Shown here in pieces: positions 1 through 8,919 of a stretch of 64,000 bases of DNA. The notes below the pieces were generated by a model. It was not told the origin of the DNA and made no database searches. It saw only the letters and a program-made list of their open reading frames with translations. Source of the DNA: a bacterium (GTDB taxonomy: Bacteria; Eisenbacteria; RBG-16-71-46; CAIMUX01); contig JAUIHP010000007.1 in the NCBI GenBank assembly GCA_030431975.1, forward strand, positions 192,554-256,553. Reading direction: 5' to 3'. A program made the translations under genes and the position numbers. Numbering within the stretch: position 1 is the stretch's first letter; each line of letters opens with the position of its first letter.

Positions 1-1080
1 GCCCTCATCGTCTGCATCGCGCTTGCGGAGGGCATGGTTCGCGTACTCCATCCGCAGCTCGGTACCATCAGCCTCAACCGGGAACTTGTTCAGTTGTCCG
101 AGAACGAGAAGCTGCTCTACGAGCTGCGGCCGAACCGTTCGATTCGATCCGAGGTCACCTACGCAACGAACGAGCACGGAATGCGCGACCGTTCCCGCAC
201 CCGCTCCCGTTCCCGCACCCGTGAGGGAGCGCAGGGAAAGGTCCGCATCGTTACGCTCGGCGATTCGATTACCTTCGGTTATTGGGTCGACCAGGCAGAT
301 GTCTACACAGCGAAACTGGAATCACTGGTCGAGGCCAACAAACTGGGTGAGGTCGGCCTCGAAGTCCTGAACTTTGGAGTCAGCGGCTACAACCTCGATC
401 AGGAAATCGAGACACTGCGTTCGAAGGCGATGCGTTTCGATCCGGACATCATTCTCTTCGGGCTGTGCCTCAATGACATCGACAGCCCCTTCTCGTATGA
501 GTACGGACTCACCGCCGGGGCTACCGAGCGTCAGGGACAGGCGGGTCCTTCGGAAAAGCTGCAGACGTGGCTACGTTCCAACTCCCGACTGGCCGCCTGG
601 ATTCACTACCGGCGCGTCGAGTACGACGCACGCAAACAGTGGGCGGAAGCGCGGGAGTGGCAGATCGGGAACGGCTCTGACAACCTGCGGCTGCAGCTTC
701 GTCAGGTTCTCGTCCCGCGAATGCAAGAGATCGCACAGATCGCCGCCGGACGAGATGTCGTTGTGATGCTGTTCCCCTCGTTCGACGTCGTCGACGGAAA
801 CTACAAGAACGATTGGTTTCATGAAGAGGTCGGCGGAACCGCCCGATCAGCAGGGCTCCACTATCTGGATTTGAGGGACGACTTTCACCATCTGCCGCCG
901 GAGGAAACAAGTGTCGATGTCGTCCATCCCAGCCCCTGGGGACACCTCATCGCCGCCCATCGACTCGCCCTGTTTCTTCAGGAGACCGGCCTGGCCTCGA
1001 AGCACGGCCTCCGGTACCAGATCGACGACGACGTGCTGACCGTAGAGCGCGCCCGCCTCGTCAACGTCACGGGATACTGA
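1..1080 (+). CDS. SGNH/GDSL-family hydrolase, 5' truncated by the window edge
   Basis: The frame is open from base 1 and its first codons encode a hydrophobic run (ALIVCIALAEG) that looks like the end of a membrane anchor, so the true start lies outside the window; an internal ATG at 34 is unlikely. Counting from base 1, the block I motif LGDSIT has its nucleophile Ser at residue 89, GLCLND (Asn158) resembles the GxND block, and DVVHPSPWGH supplies the Asp306/His309 pair typical of SGNH esterases or acyltransferases. The likely role is ester hydrolysis or acyl transfer on an envelope glycan or lipid, anchored at the inner membrane. An Arg-Ser/Arg-Thr dipeptide tract (nt 190-225), absent from usual family members, sits just before block I. 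The substrate cannot be told. Confidence 0.8.
   Translation, partial: ALIVCIALAEGMVRVLHPQLGTISLNRELVQLSENEKLLYELRPNRSIRSEVTYATNEHGMRDRSRTRSRSRTREGAQGKVRIVTLGDSITFGYWVDQADVYTAKLESLVEANKLGEVGLEVLNFGVSGYNLDQEIETLRSKAMRFDPDIILFGLCLNDIDSPFSYEYGLTAGATERQGQAGPSEKLQTWLRSNSRLAAWIHYRRVEYDARKQWAEAREWQIGNGSDNLRLQLRQVLVPRMQEIAQIAAGRDVVVMLFPSFDVVDGNYKNDWFHEEVGGTARSAGLHYLDLRDDFHHLPPEETSVDVVHPSPWGHLIAAHRLALFLQETGLASKHGLRYQIDDDVLTVERARLVNVTGY
190..225 (+). repeat. In-frame hexanucleotide repeat (Arg-X codons)
   Basis: About six 6-bp units of the form CG(T/C)(T/A/C)CC encode alternating Arg-Ser/Arg-Thr directly before the catalytic block of the SGNH hydrolase. It looks like an in-frame expansion rather than conserved sequence. 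Confidence 0.6.
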
Positions 1081-1144
1081 CATTCGGTTACTCTTTCAAG
1101 GCAGAGACCGCCCGTTCCAAGCCCCAACCCTGGAGAAACTGCCC

Positions 1145-1429
1145 ATGTGCCGAAACATCCGCACGCTCTTCAACTTTGACCCGCCGGCGACCGACGAGGA
1201 AGTCCATGCCGCTGCGCTCCAGTTCGTGCGCAAGCTAAGCGGGTCGACGATGCCGTCCAAAGCAAACGAGCAAGCCTTCGAGGTCGCGGTCGAAGAGACC
1301 GCGGCAGTGGCGAGGAAGCTTCTGGATTCGTTGGTGACCACGGCTCCACCCCGTGACCGTGATGTCGAGTTGGCCAAGGCAAGGGCCCGCAACGCCAAGC
1401 GTTTCGGCCGCCCGGAAGCTGGGAGCTGA
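1145..1429 (+). CDS. DUF2277 family protein
   Basis: A 94-residue protein opening with MCRNIRTLFNFDPPAT, the highly characteristic start of DUF2277, followed by the helical segment with ALQFVRKLSG and the C-terminal AKARARNAKRFG. Length and motif order match the family. Function is unknown in all members; the Cys and the basic helix suggest binding of metal or nucleic acid, but this is a guess. It lies 64 bp after the SGNH gene on the same strand, and a possible TTG start of the next frame follows two bases after its stop, so it may be in a short operon. Confidence 0.85.
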   Translation: MCRNIRTLFNFDPPATDEEVHAAALQFVRKLSGSTMPSKANEQAFEVAVEETAAVARKLLDSLVTTAPPRDRDVELAKARARNAKRFGRPEAGS

Positions 1430-1430
1430 C

Positions 1431-1988
1431 TTGGGTTCGAAGCCCGATGTCTGCACCAGCCGTTCCCATCCCTCCAGCCTTCCGTCTCGGCTCCACCCGT
1501 CCGGCCCCGGGACTCCCAGGAGACGGAAGCACTTCGAAAAAGTCCGGTTGGGCTTCGGATTGATTTGGGCGCTTCCCTACACGCTGGTCGGCCTTGCGGT
1601 CGGCGCCCTCGGACTGGCCACGGGTGGCGGTTGGCAACGCCGTGGACGAACCCTCGAGTTCCACGGCGGCTGGACGACCCGTTTCGTTCGGAACCTACCG
1701 GCGCGCCAATCCATCGCCGCGATCACGCTGGGTCACACCGTCCTTGGGCAAACCCGAGCGGTGCTCGACCAGGTTCGCAGTCACGAAGCGGTCCACGTCC
1801 GTCAGTTCGAGCGATGGGGACCGTTCATGGGACCGGCCTATCTGCTTGCCTCATTGTGGCTTTGGCTGGGGGGTGGGGAGCCGTACTGGGACAACCCCTT
1901 CGAGCGAGAAGCTTATTCCGAGGGTTGTGGCCGGAAGATTGCGGACGGCAGCCGTCCAAGTCCCACCGAGACAACCAGAAGGAAGTGA
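1431..1988 (+). CDS. Small membrane protein with HEAVH motif
   Basis: Hypothetical protein of about 185 residues. A hydrophobic stretch near the start (LIWALPYTLVGLAVGALGL) is followed by a soluble part with HEAVHVRQFERWGP, a zinc-peptidase-like HExxH, and a second hydrophobic stretch (AYLLASLWLWLGGG), then PFEREAYSEG. HEAVH-R-Q-E-W-G is seen in small conserved proteins of uncultivated bacteria; a metallopeptidase role is possible but unproven. No ATG fits: a TTG at 1431, two bases after the DUF2277 stop and preceded by GGGAG, or a TTG at 1548 just before the first hydrophobic segment, are the candidates. Its 3' end carries one arm of a 23-bp inverted repeat, so the C-terminal tail may be repeat-derived. 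Confidence 0.55.
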   Translation: MGSKPDVCTSRSHPSSLPSRLHPSGPGTPRRRKHFEKVRLGFGLIWALPYTLVGLAVGALGLATGGGWQRRGRTLEFHGGWTTRFVRNLPARQSIAAITLGHTVLGQTRAVLDQVRSHEAVHVRQFERWGPFMGPAYLLASLWLWLGGGEPYWDNPFEREAYSEGCGRKIADGSRPSPTETTRRK

Positions 1989-2087
1989 CGATCGCTCGTC
2001 GTCAAGTGGGCCCCGCGTTCGGAATCTGAAAGACGCTGTCTCGTCTCCACTTGGGAAATGAGCATCCGCAATCTTCCGGCCACAACC
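1923..2087. repeat. 23-bp perfect inverted repeat
   Basis: Bases 1923-1945 and 2065-2087 are exact reverse complements, separated by 119 bp. The left arm is inside the end of the preceding gene, the right arm in the gap. The right arm merges into a 13-bp tandem array, suggesting a mobile repeat family. Confidence 0.75.
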
Positions 2088-2137
2088 TTCCGGCCACAGC
2101 TCGCGGCCACAGCCGGCGGTCACAGCCCGCCGCCAAC
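2073..2137. repeat. 13-bp tandem repeat array
   Basis: Five degenerate units share a GGCCACA core, with successive cores at 2078, 2092, 2105, 2118 and about 2131, i.e. periods of 14, 13, 13 and 13. Confidence 0.6.
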
Positions 2138-2742
2138 AAGTTACGAGGAGAGGACCGGGTCAGGCCCTCTCCCCGAGGTGGTGCGCAAACTGTCAGGTTC
2201 GAAGCAAACGGTGGAGAGTGCGTGCGCGGGGCTGGGGGTCGGACAAGTCGCGCACGCACTCTTCGGGTAGAGCGGGGACGGGGGCGAGGACGTTTGATCA
2301 ACGGCCCCACGCACCTCAGGGGATCCACATCAACCTCGCCGAAGGCAGCTAAACCCGCGATGTTGCGTTACGGCGCCGTCGGGTCGAACTCACCGACCAC
2401 TCCGACCTCCGCACCCCCGTCCTCAAATCGGTCTATGTCGAGTCTCCATCTGTCGGCCGGGCGGGAAACCGCGGGAGTTCGTCCATTCCTGCGCGGTTCT
2501 CCGAGTTGGCCTTCGGGTTGCAAGTAGGTAAGTGCCATGCCGAATCGCAACAAAGGAGTGAATCGCATGTGGCTGAACGAGTTAAGGCCGCAGAACTCGA
2601 ACGCGGATCCCGACGACGACGGGCTCCAAGAGTCGCGTAGATCCGCGATGTCACCCAAGTTCAATGACCCCAGCGACTTGACAGAAGCGCGAAAAACCGC
2701 GAATTCGGTCGTCTCGCGGGCTCAGAAGGGAGAGGTTTTCGA

Positions 2743-2770
2743 TATACTTGTCGAACCGTTCCCGGAGGAG
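2743..2770 (+). promoter_or_regulatory. -10-like box and strong ribosome binding site for the sigma-54 activator
   Basis: TATACT at 2743-2748 resembles a -10 element. GGAGGAG at 2764-2770 lies six bases before an in-frame GTG at 2777 and decides the start over the ATG at 2537. No good -35 was found at the proper spacing, so the promoter part is tentative. Confidence 0.4.
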
Positions 2771-2776
2771 ACCGCT

Positions 2777-5700
2777 GTGACACAGGACGAAGAAAACCGC
2801 GAGGGCCCCGCACGTGTGGCGGATGCGTCTTTGGCCCAGCTTCTACTCGATGCCGGCGCAGCCTTCGCCGATCGCGGCCAGTGGTCGAGCGCTCTTCAAT
2901 CTGCAGAGCAGGTTCTGGGATTGATCACATCGGAATCCCAGGTCGAGATTCGTTCGCAGGCACTTTCTCTTCTCGCAAAGGCCCGCGTCCAGACTGAGGA
3001 CGGGCCCGGCGCCGAATCGGCCTGGCTCGAACTGATCCAAACTCTCGAGGCCGCGGCCGACCATCGCGCGATGGCCCGCACCTGGATCGACATCGGAATG
3101 GCACGTCGCAAGCGCGATGAGTTGGAAGGCGCGCACGATGCCTTCACGGAATCGCTCCGATGCTCGGCGTCTTCGACTCCTCACCTCGAGCGGGCCGAGG
3201 CGCTGGAACAGCTCGGAGTCGTCGAGCGCCTCCGCGGCGATTCCCTCTCCTCACGGCGACGGCTCGAAGAGGCGCTGCGGATCTACGAAGCATTGGAGGA
3301 GCTGGCCCCACTGGTTCGCACGCTGGAGAAGCTGGGAAACGTCAAACAGCGGATGGGCGACGTTGATGGGGCTGAGGCCGATTACCTGCGTGCGCTCACT
3401 CTTCTCGAAGACCAGGAGGACCAGGGTCGGACGGCGGCCCTCCACAACAATCTCGGCGGTCTCAAACACAAGGTCGGCGATCGTGATGCGGCCATCGCCT
3501 ACTTCCGGAAAGCGCATGATCTTTTTCAGAAGCGCGGAGACCGTCTTCAAGTTGCCGTGACACTGGGAAACCTTGGCGCCCTCCATTCGCTTCGCGGCGA
3601 GACCTCCCACGCAGAGGAAAGTCTCAAGAATGGTTTGAAGATTCTCGACGAGCTTGGTGAAAAGCGTCCGCGCCCGAGTCTCCTGACCAACCTCTCCATG
3701 GTTTGCTACATGGCCGGGCGTTTCGCCGATGCGTTGCGTTGGGCGGATGCTTCGATCGCGGCACGCGAAGAGATCGGGAAAGAAGAAGGGGCGACGAAGT
3801 CCCTCGTTAACCGTGCCCGCGCCTTGATCGGGCTTGGCCGCACGAACGAGGCGGAAGCGGTGATCGCGGACGCTGCGGATGTGGCCCGCCGTCGTGGTGG
3901 GCCGGAGGACGAGTGTGAGGCACTCCTCATGCGGGCCTTGCTCGAGCTGGAGCGTGGCCAGTCGAACGAAGCGATCCTCACGGCTCGTGACGCCGCCTCT
4001 TTGGCTGGAACGGCCTATCCTCGTCAACGTGCGGAAGCGCTTCGTCTGGAAGCGCGGGCCCACGCGAAGCTGGGCGACGACGACCGTGTCCGGGACCTTT
4101 TGTTGGAAAGCGAGTCGAGCTTTGCGCGCTTGTCCGATCCCTATCACCGGGCCCTTTGCGGTCTGGACCTCGGTCGTGTCTTTCTGCGGGTCAATGCGGA
4201 GGAGGCTGCGGCCACTCACTTCCGAAGCGCCCGAAGCCTCTTTCTGCTCTTGGAGAACGATCCACTCAGCGTAGAAGCGGGGCTGGGGTTGGCCGAATCT
4301 CTGTGGGCGTTGGATCCTGCCGAGTCCCGGGCCGTGCTGCAGGAAATGCGCCGACACGCGCAGGCTCGCGGACGCGACGAGGATCTCGAACAGACACGGC
4401 GCCTGGAACAACGGCTGGAAGCGCGTTCCCGTGACTCGTTCGAACCTGTCTCCCTCTTGCGAGGACTGAGTTCGCGACTTCGTGCCGGACACGATGCGGA
4501 CGCGATCGGGAACTACCTCCGGGATGGTCTCGGCGCAAAGTGGTTGCGTATTCGTTTCCACGAAGGGCCTGCGTGGTATCAGAGCGGAGTTTTGGACACG
4601 GTTCTCCCGACGGTGGAGGGCCGGGCTGCGCGGCGTTCCGTGCTCGCAGATGGAAGCCACTACTTGTTTGCTCCGATTCCTGGAAAGAAGGACGGAGTCT
4701 TCGAGTGTGTCTTCCAGGACCGACCGACGAGCGAGAGTGTCGCGGAGGCGTGTGCCGACCTTTTGGCTTTGGCGGCAACCAGTGAGTCGATCGCTGCGGC
4801 AACGAACGTCCCTTCGTCCCGGGTCGAGGTACAGCAGTTCGAAGGCATGGTTTACGCCAGCCGCCAAATGCAGGGAATCATCAGTACGATCGAACGGGTC
4901 GCCGTGACCGATGCCAGTGTCCTGATTCGCGGAGAGAGCGGAACAGGCAAAGAGCTCGTAGCGCAGGCGCTTCACGAGAAGAGTGCACGGAAAGGCGCAT
5001 TCGTTGCGATCAACTGCCCGTCGTTTCCGAAAGACCTGATCGAGGCGGAGTTGTTCGGCCACGAGAAGGGCGCATTCACGGGAGCGGAGCGGGCGCGTCC
5101 GGGTCAGATCGAGTCGGCCGACGGCGGAACGCTGTTCCTCGATGAGATCGGCGACATGGAGATGACCGTCCAGACGAAGCTTCTCCGCTTCCTGGAGCAA
5201 CGCGAATTCCTGCGTGTCGGAGGTCGTGATCCTGTTCGCGTCGATGTGCGACTCGTGGCCGCGACCAGTCGCGATCTGGAATCGATGGTCGAAGACGGCA
5301 CGTTCCGTCGCGACTTGTTGCACCGCATCATGGTCGTTCCAATTCATCTGCCCGCGCTTCGGGACCGTCGCGAGGACATTCCCGCGCTCATTTATTTCTT
5401 CGCCGCGGAGCGTTCAGCCAACGAAGGGTCGGAACGTACTTTCGATGAAGAGGCGGTCCTGTGCCTGCAACGTTACGCATGGCCGGGAAACATCCGTGAG
5501 ATGAGAAACCTCGTCCACCGTGTCTTTGCAACGAGCGGAGATGCAACGCTGGGGCTGTCCGCCATTCCCGCCGAGTATCGAATCCCGATGGGATCGGAAT
5601 CGACGAAGGAAGGCACGTCCGTTTGGATCTCTGAAGCGGAGCCACTCCGTCCTGGCGAAACGCTGGCGGCCCGCATGATGAGCGTCGAGGGATCCCTCCT

Positions 5701-5860
5701 TCGACGCATGCTAGAAGAGACGGGTTGGAATCAGTCCCAGGCAGCGCGCCGTCTGGGCATCAAAGAATCGACCATTCGGGACAAGATCAGGAAGTACGGC
5801 ATCCGACGCCCCGGAACCTCCAAAACATCGTCGAGTGAACGCAGAAGGGCCGAGTCATGA
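2777..5860 (+). CDS. TPR-fused sigma-54-dependent transcriptional activator
   Basis: Bacterial enhancer-binding protein of about 1027 residues from the GTG start. The first ~600 residues are a long run of tetratricopeptide repeats, then a poorly recognised linker of ~100 residues, then the AAA+ core: Walker A GESGTGKE (from residue 719), the sigma-54-contacting GAFTGA loop (765-770), Walker B with LFLDEIGD (Asp789), and a Fis-type helix-turn-helix at the C-terminus (QSQAARRLGIKESTIRDKI). The intact GAFTGA implies real sigma-54 activation. There is no receiver domain or phospho-acceptor, so input is probably by protein binding to the TPR array. The stop overlaps the start of the following secreted-protein gene (ATGA), tying the two together. 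An ATG at 2537 would add 80 residues but lacks a comparable ribosome site. Confidence 0.92.
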   Translation: MTQDEENREGPARVADASLAQLLLDAGAAFADRGQWSSALQSAEQVLGLITSESQVEIRSQALSLLAKARVQTEDGPGAESAWLELIQTLEAAADHRAMARTWIDIGMARRKRDELEGAHDAFTESLRCSASSTPHLERAEALEQLGVVERLRGDSLSSRRRLEEALRIYEALEELAPLVRTLEKLGNVKQRMGDVDGAEADYLRALTLLEDQEDQGRTAALHNNLGGLKHKVGDRDAAIAYFRKAHDLFQKRGDRLQVAVTLGNLGALHSLRGETSHAEESLKNGLKILDELGEKRPRPSLLTNLSMVCYMAGRFADALRWADASIAAREEIGKEEGATKSLVNRARALIGLGRTNEAEAVIADAADVARRRGGPEDECEALLMRALLELERGQSNEAILTARDAASLAGTAYPRQRAEALRLEARAHAKLGDDDRVRDLLLESESSFARLSDPYHRALCGLDLGRVFLRVNAEEAAATHFRSARSLFLLLENDPLSVEAGLGLAESLWALDPAESRAVLQEMRRHAQARGRDEDLEQTRRLEQRLEARSRDSFEPVSLLRGLSSRLRAGHDADAIGNYLRDGLGAKWLRIRFHEGPAWYQSGVLDTVLPTVEGRAARRSVLADGSHYLFAPIPGKKDGVFECVFQDRPTSESVAEACADLLALAATSESIAAATNVPSSRVEVQQFEGMVYASRQMQGIISTIERVAVTDASVLIRGESGTGKELVAQALHEKSARKGAFVAINCPSFPKDLIEAELFGHEKGAFTGAERARPGQIESADGGTLFLDEIGDMEMTVQTKLLRFLEQREFLRVGGRDPVRVDVRLVAATSRDLESMVEDGTFRRDLLHRIMVVPIHLPALRDRREDIPALIYFFAAERSANEGSERTFDEEAVLCLQRYAWPGNIREMRNLVHRVFATSGDATLGLSAIPAEYRIPMGSESTKEGTSVWISEAEPLRPGETLAARMMSVEGSLLRRMLEETGWNQSQAARRLGIKESTIRDKIRKYGIRRPGTSKTSSSERRRAES

Positions 5861-6918
5861 AGAACACACACAGTAGCGCAGCGAACAAACTTGGCGGCTT
5901 CCGCTTCGTCGTCCTCGTTGTCTTTGCCATCGCCGTCACGACCGCGACCGCCGACCAGGTCAGGGGGGATGTCTATCTCAACGAGTACCGTCATGCACCC
6001 ATCGGTGCCGTCGATCGGGTCGAACTCTACAACGCCTGTCCCGACACGGCGGATATCGGAAAGTGGGTCATCCGGGCCGGCAACGGCGACTATGTCATTC
6101 CCGAGGGCACGAAGATTCCGCCGAACGGATACTTCATCGTCGACGTTGGGAACATCGTCCTGCCCATCGGCGACGAGATCGAACTGATCGATGACCTCGA
6201 CTCGTTCACGGGCTCTGCGTTGGCGGACCGGGTCCGTTTCGGAGTGGTGGGAGGGGCGCCCGCCCAGCCGCGAGGAACGCCGGTGTCCTTGGCGCGGACT
6301 CCCGACGCATCCGCGATGCCTCCAAGAGCCGCGGAGGAAGACGAACTCTATTGGAGTCTCGACTTCAATCCCACGATGGGCGACCAGAATGATGTTCCTC
6401 CGCCGGATCTCGGAGCGGACGTTCTCATCAACGAGTTCAAGATTGGCGGAGACATGGACCAGGACCGGGTGGAGCTCTTCAACCCGCTGTCCTTCTCAGT
6501 CGACGTCAGCAATTGGCGACTGACGACCGCAGCCGGCGTCGTTTCCCTCGATGGGTCCATTCCCCCGGCGGGGTTCAGCGACTTCGACTCACCGGGAACC
6601 AATCTGGACGCCGTCCGTCGAGTGGATCTCTTCGACGCCAGCGGTGTCCGCATCGATCAGGTCAGTTGGTTCGGCGCCCCTCCGAATCCTTGCTTCGGCC
6701 GGTGTCCGGATGGAGAAGGTCCCTCGAACGGCTATGACTTCTTCACCTGCGGCGGCGGGTCGACTTGGTTCCGAACGATCTGTACTCTCGGCGGATCCAA
6801 TATGACGGTGAACGGCGAGTGCGAGACCTCCGGAGTCGAAGACCCCTTTGAGGAAGAGGGAGATCCCTTGATCGAGTCCCGAACCTGGGGTGGGATCAAG
6901 CGACAGTTCACGAGGTAG
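5857..6918 (+). CDS. Secreted lamin-tail-domain protein with WG-KR C-terminal tail
   Basis: 353 residues. An N-terminal signal peptide (hydrophobic core VVLVVFAIAV, probable cleavage near residue 32) is followed by two lamin-tail-like domains: about 38-140 (VYLNEYRHAP, DRVELYNAC, GYFIVDVGN) and 188-285 (LINEFKIGG, DRVELFNPLS, SNWRL). Such domains occur in bacterial surface proteins and often accompany nucleases or peptidases; none is fused here. After a Cys-containing and acidic stretch the protein ends in TWGGIKRQFTR, matching the end of the 47711-48553 product, probably a localisation signal. The start overlaps the upstream activator stop (ATGA), so translation is likely coupled. No enzymatic motif was seen. 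Confidence 0.8.
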   Translation: MKNTHSSAANKLGGFRFVVLVVFAIAVTTATADQVRGDVYLNEYRHAPIGAVDRVELYNACPDTADIGKWVIRAGNGDYVIPEGTKIPPNGYFIVDVGNIVLPIGDEIELIDDLDSFTGSALADRVRFGVVGGAPAQPRGTPVSLARTPDASAMPPRAAEEDELYWSLDFNPTMGDQNDVPPPDLGADVLINEFKIGGDMDQDRVELFNPLSFSVDVSNWRLTTAAGVVSLDGSIPPAGFSDFDSPGTNLDAVRRVDLFDASGVRIDQVSWFGAPPNPCFGRCPDGEGPSNGYDFFTCGGGSTWFRTICTLGGSNMTVNGECETSGVEDPFEEEGDPLIESRTWGGIKRQFTR

Positions 6919-7020
6919 GCGCAAGGCAGGCGACAGGCAGGCAGCACGGAATCCGGATCGGTGGCGGTGCGCCGCGCAACTCCCTCGTTTCGCGTCGCAT
7001 GTTGCGAAAGGCGGGAACGT

Positions 7021-7512
7021 TTGAGAATCCGAGAGTACAGCGATGCAGACTGGCCGGAGATCTGCCGCGTCCACGATGCCGCCCGCATCGTCGAACTCCG
7101 CAGTGGAGGGGTCGACGCCCGCGCCTTTCGTCCGATGAGGGACGTTGCCGAAGAAGACGAGTTCTTCGTCTCGAAGACTCTCGTAGCCGTAGAAGGCGAT
7201 TCCGACGAACGCCAGGCCGTCCTCGGCTTCGTTTCCTGGAATGTCGACTACATAACCTGGCTCTACGTCGATCCCGCGCGGCATCGTGAAGGAATCGGTC
7301 GGAAGTTGGTCGAAGAAGCCTTTCCGACTATCGGGACCGGTGCATGGACGCACGTGCTCGGTGGAAATGATGCGTCGAAGGGTTTGTTCTGCGCTGCCGG
7401 AATGGAAGTCGTGTTCGAGCGACCGAGTGAGTGCGATGGATACCCGTGCACGTTCATGAGGTTGGCACTACCTACCAGCAGGATGCGAGATGCGGCAGCG
7501 AAACGAGTTTGA
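7021..7512 (+). CDS. GNAT family N-acetyltransferase
   Basis: About 163 residues from a TTG that follows AAGGCGGGA and begins LRIREYSDADWPEI, the usual opening of GNAT enzymes; a GTG at 6961 would add 20 atypical residues. Beta-4 ITWLYVDPARHREGIGRKLV contains the acetyl-CoA pyrophosphate loop (R-x-x-G-I-G), and the C-terminal part has NDASKGLFCAAGMEVV, the family's N-x-x-x-x-x-Y/F-x-x-x-G-F-like segment. It transfers an acetyl group from acetyl-CoA to an amine; the substrate cannot be read from sequence. It stands alone on the plus strand, about 100 bp after the lamin-tail gene. Confidence 0.85.
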   Translation: MRIREYSDADWPEICRVHDAARIVELRSGGVDARAFRPMRDVAEEDEFFVSKTLVAVEGDSDERQAVLGFVSWNVDYITWLYVDPARHREGIGRKLVEEAFPTIGTGAWTHVLGGNDASKGLFCAAGMEVVFERPSECDGYPCTFMRLALPTSRMRDAAAKRV

Positions 7513-7632
7513 TCGGACGCGTCACGCCGTACGGCCTGACCGCGCCGCTGCCGTACAAGCCCGGATGCCAAGCCCCTGACGCGCGCCCGTAACGTACAAA
7601 CCCAGACGAAACGCCCCTGACTCACAAGCCTC

Positions 7633-8919
7633 TCAATCGACCCCTCTGCAGCTTCGCCGCAGCCACGACAGCTGCAACAGCGCCCCGACAAAGACTCCAA
7701 GTAGTCCGACATAGAGCCCAGGCATCTGTCCCCACATCACCCCCGCAACCAGCACGAGGGTGGCTCCGACCAAGAACAACGAGATCGCAACCGTGATGTT
7801 TGTCGTCTTTCTGGCCTGCAGCAGCCGCCCCTGGAAGTAGCTCTGCAGGAACGCATGCAGCGGCATCAGCGCGAAGATCCACGCGGCACGGCTTCCAAGG
7901 TCGACGAGGTCCGGTTCGAGTGCAGAGACCCGGCCCAACCAAAAATCGATGGCTGGCGTCGCCACGATCAGAACGTACACGGCCGTCGAGATGCCTCCGG
8001 CGACCAGCGCGAAACGCTTGAGTGCGGGGCGTGCGCCGTCCCGGTCCAGAAGCGCCACGACGACCTCGTTGAAGGCCATTCCGATTCCACGAAAGAGGAA
8101 GGTCATTCCGTTGACCACCGGCCACGTTGCCAACGAGTCCAGAGCTCGCGGCATTCGGCTCATTCCTGCGCTGCCGATCGGCATCGAAAGCAGCGTGATC
8201 AACGACGTCATGGCGAGGGGAACGAAGAACTTTAGGAACCCGCCCATGGTCAATGCGGGCTCCACGGCTTTGGCTTCCCGTAGCGGGCCTTTCAGGATCG
8301 GCTGTACCCAAAGTCCCGCGACGAACGCTTCGGCCACGACTCCCGTCGCGACGGCTGTGGTACCGACGATGATTCCCTCCGCCTTCCAAACAAAGTAGCC
8401 GAAGATCAGAACGGAGACGTTGAAGACCAGTCGGACGATCGTTCCCGCCCCGACCGCTTTCGAGTTGCCGAACCGAATGAGAACGCCCTGCTGAAAACGT
8501 CGGTACGCGATGGCCCACGTCCAAGGCGTCATGATCTGCAGGCCGATCCGTGCTGCCGGTTGAATCTCCGGCGGCGCTCCGATGATGCGGCCGACGACCA
8601 GGTCGAAGAGGGGAGTGAAGGCGATTCCGACATGGAGCAATGTGAGGGCGAACCCGGCCCAGAACATGTAGCGCCGGACGACTACGTAGGACGCCCAATC
8701 CCGACACAGGGAGGTGGACGCCGCCAAGAGCATGATGACCGGCGCTTCCACGATCAGCGCGAGCGGAAAGACGACGCCGCCGTAGGCGGCCAGACTGATT
8801 TCCGGGTTGGCCAGGCGCGCCATGACCGCACTGATGGCCGGAAGCTCCAGCCCCATGAGCATCCAGCTGAGTGCCAGCGGGGACCATTGCTCGAAGATCG
8901 TTCTCTGCCGAAGGGACAT
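7633..8919 (-). CDS. MATE-like multi-spanning membrane transporter
   Basis: About 428 residues with roughly twelve hydrophobic segments and almost no soluble regions. The N-terminal half (LSWMLMGLELPAISAVMARL) and spacing resemble the MATE/flippase (MVF) superfamily, including ANKH-like members, which exchange cations for drugs, organic anions or lipid-linked sugars. Assignment is by overall architecture; there is no diagnostic short motif. The ATG at 8919 gives the transporter-like start; an in-frame ATG at 8955 adds 12 residues and cannot be excluded. The frame stays open further upstream, antisense to the aldehyde dehydrogenase, but that part is not transporter-like. It is divergent from the dehydrogenase gene, with about 220 bp between them. 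Confidence 0.7.
   Translation of the reverse strand: MSLRQRTIFEQWSPLALSWMLMGLELPAISAVMARLANPEISLAAYGGVVFPLALIVEAPVIMLLAASTSLCRDWASYVVVRRYMFWAGFALTLLHVGIAFTPLFDLVVGRIIGAPPEIQPAARIGLQIMTPWTWAIAYRRFQQGVLIRFGNSKAVGAGTIVRLVFNVSVLIFGYFVWKAEGIIVGTTAVATGVVAEAFVAGLWVQPILKGPLREAKAVEPALTMGGFLKFFVPLAMTSLITLLSMPIGSAGMSRMPRALDSLATWPVVNGMTFLFRGIGMAFNEVVVALLDRDGARPALKRFALVAGGISTAVYVLIVATPAIDFWLGRVSALEPDLVDLGSRAAWIFALMPLHAFLQSYFQGRLLQARKTTNITVAISLFLVGATLVLVAGVMWGQMPGLYVGLLGVFVGALLQLSWLRRSCRGVD

Larger units (their letters stand above)
1989..2776. other. Gap without a convincing gene
   Basis: Open frames here have no recognisable composition or motif. The gap holds the right arm of the inverted repeat, the 13-bp array (2073-2137) and the leader of the sigma-54 activator. 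The in-frame extension of that activator upstream of 2777 is low in family-like sequence and is treated as leader. Confidence 0.5.

Noticed and set aside
3251-5347. A 698-codon open frame on the minus strand inside the sigma-54 activator
   Set aside because: It mirrors the high-GC codon pattern of the activator, has no family motif and would overlap an unmistakable AAA+ domain.
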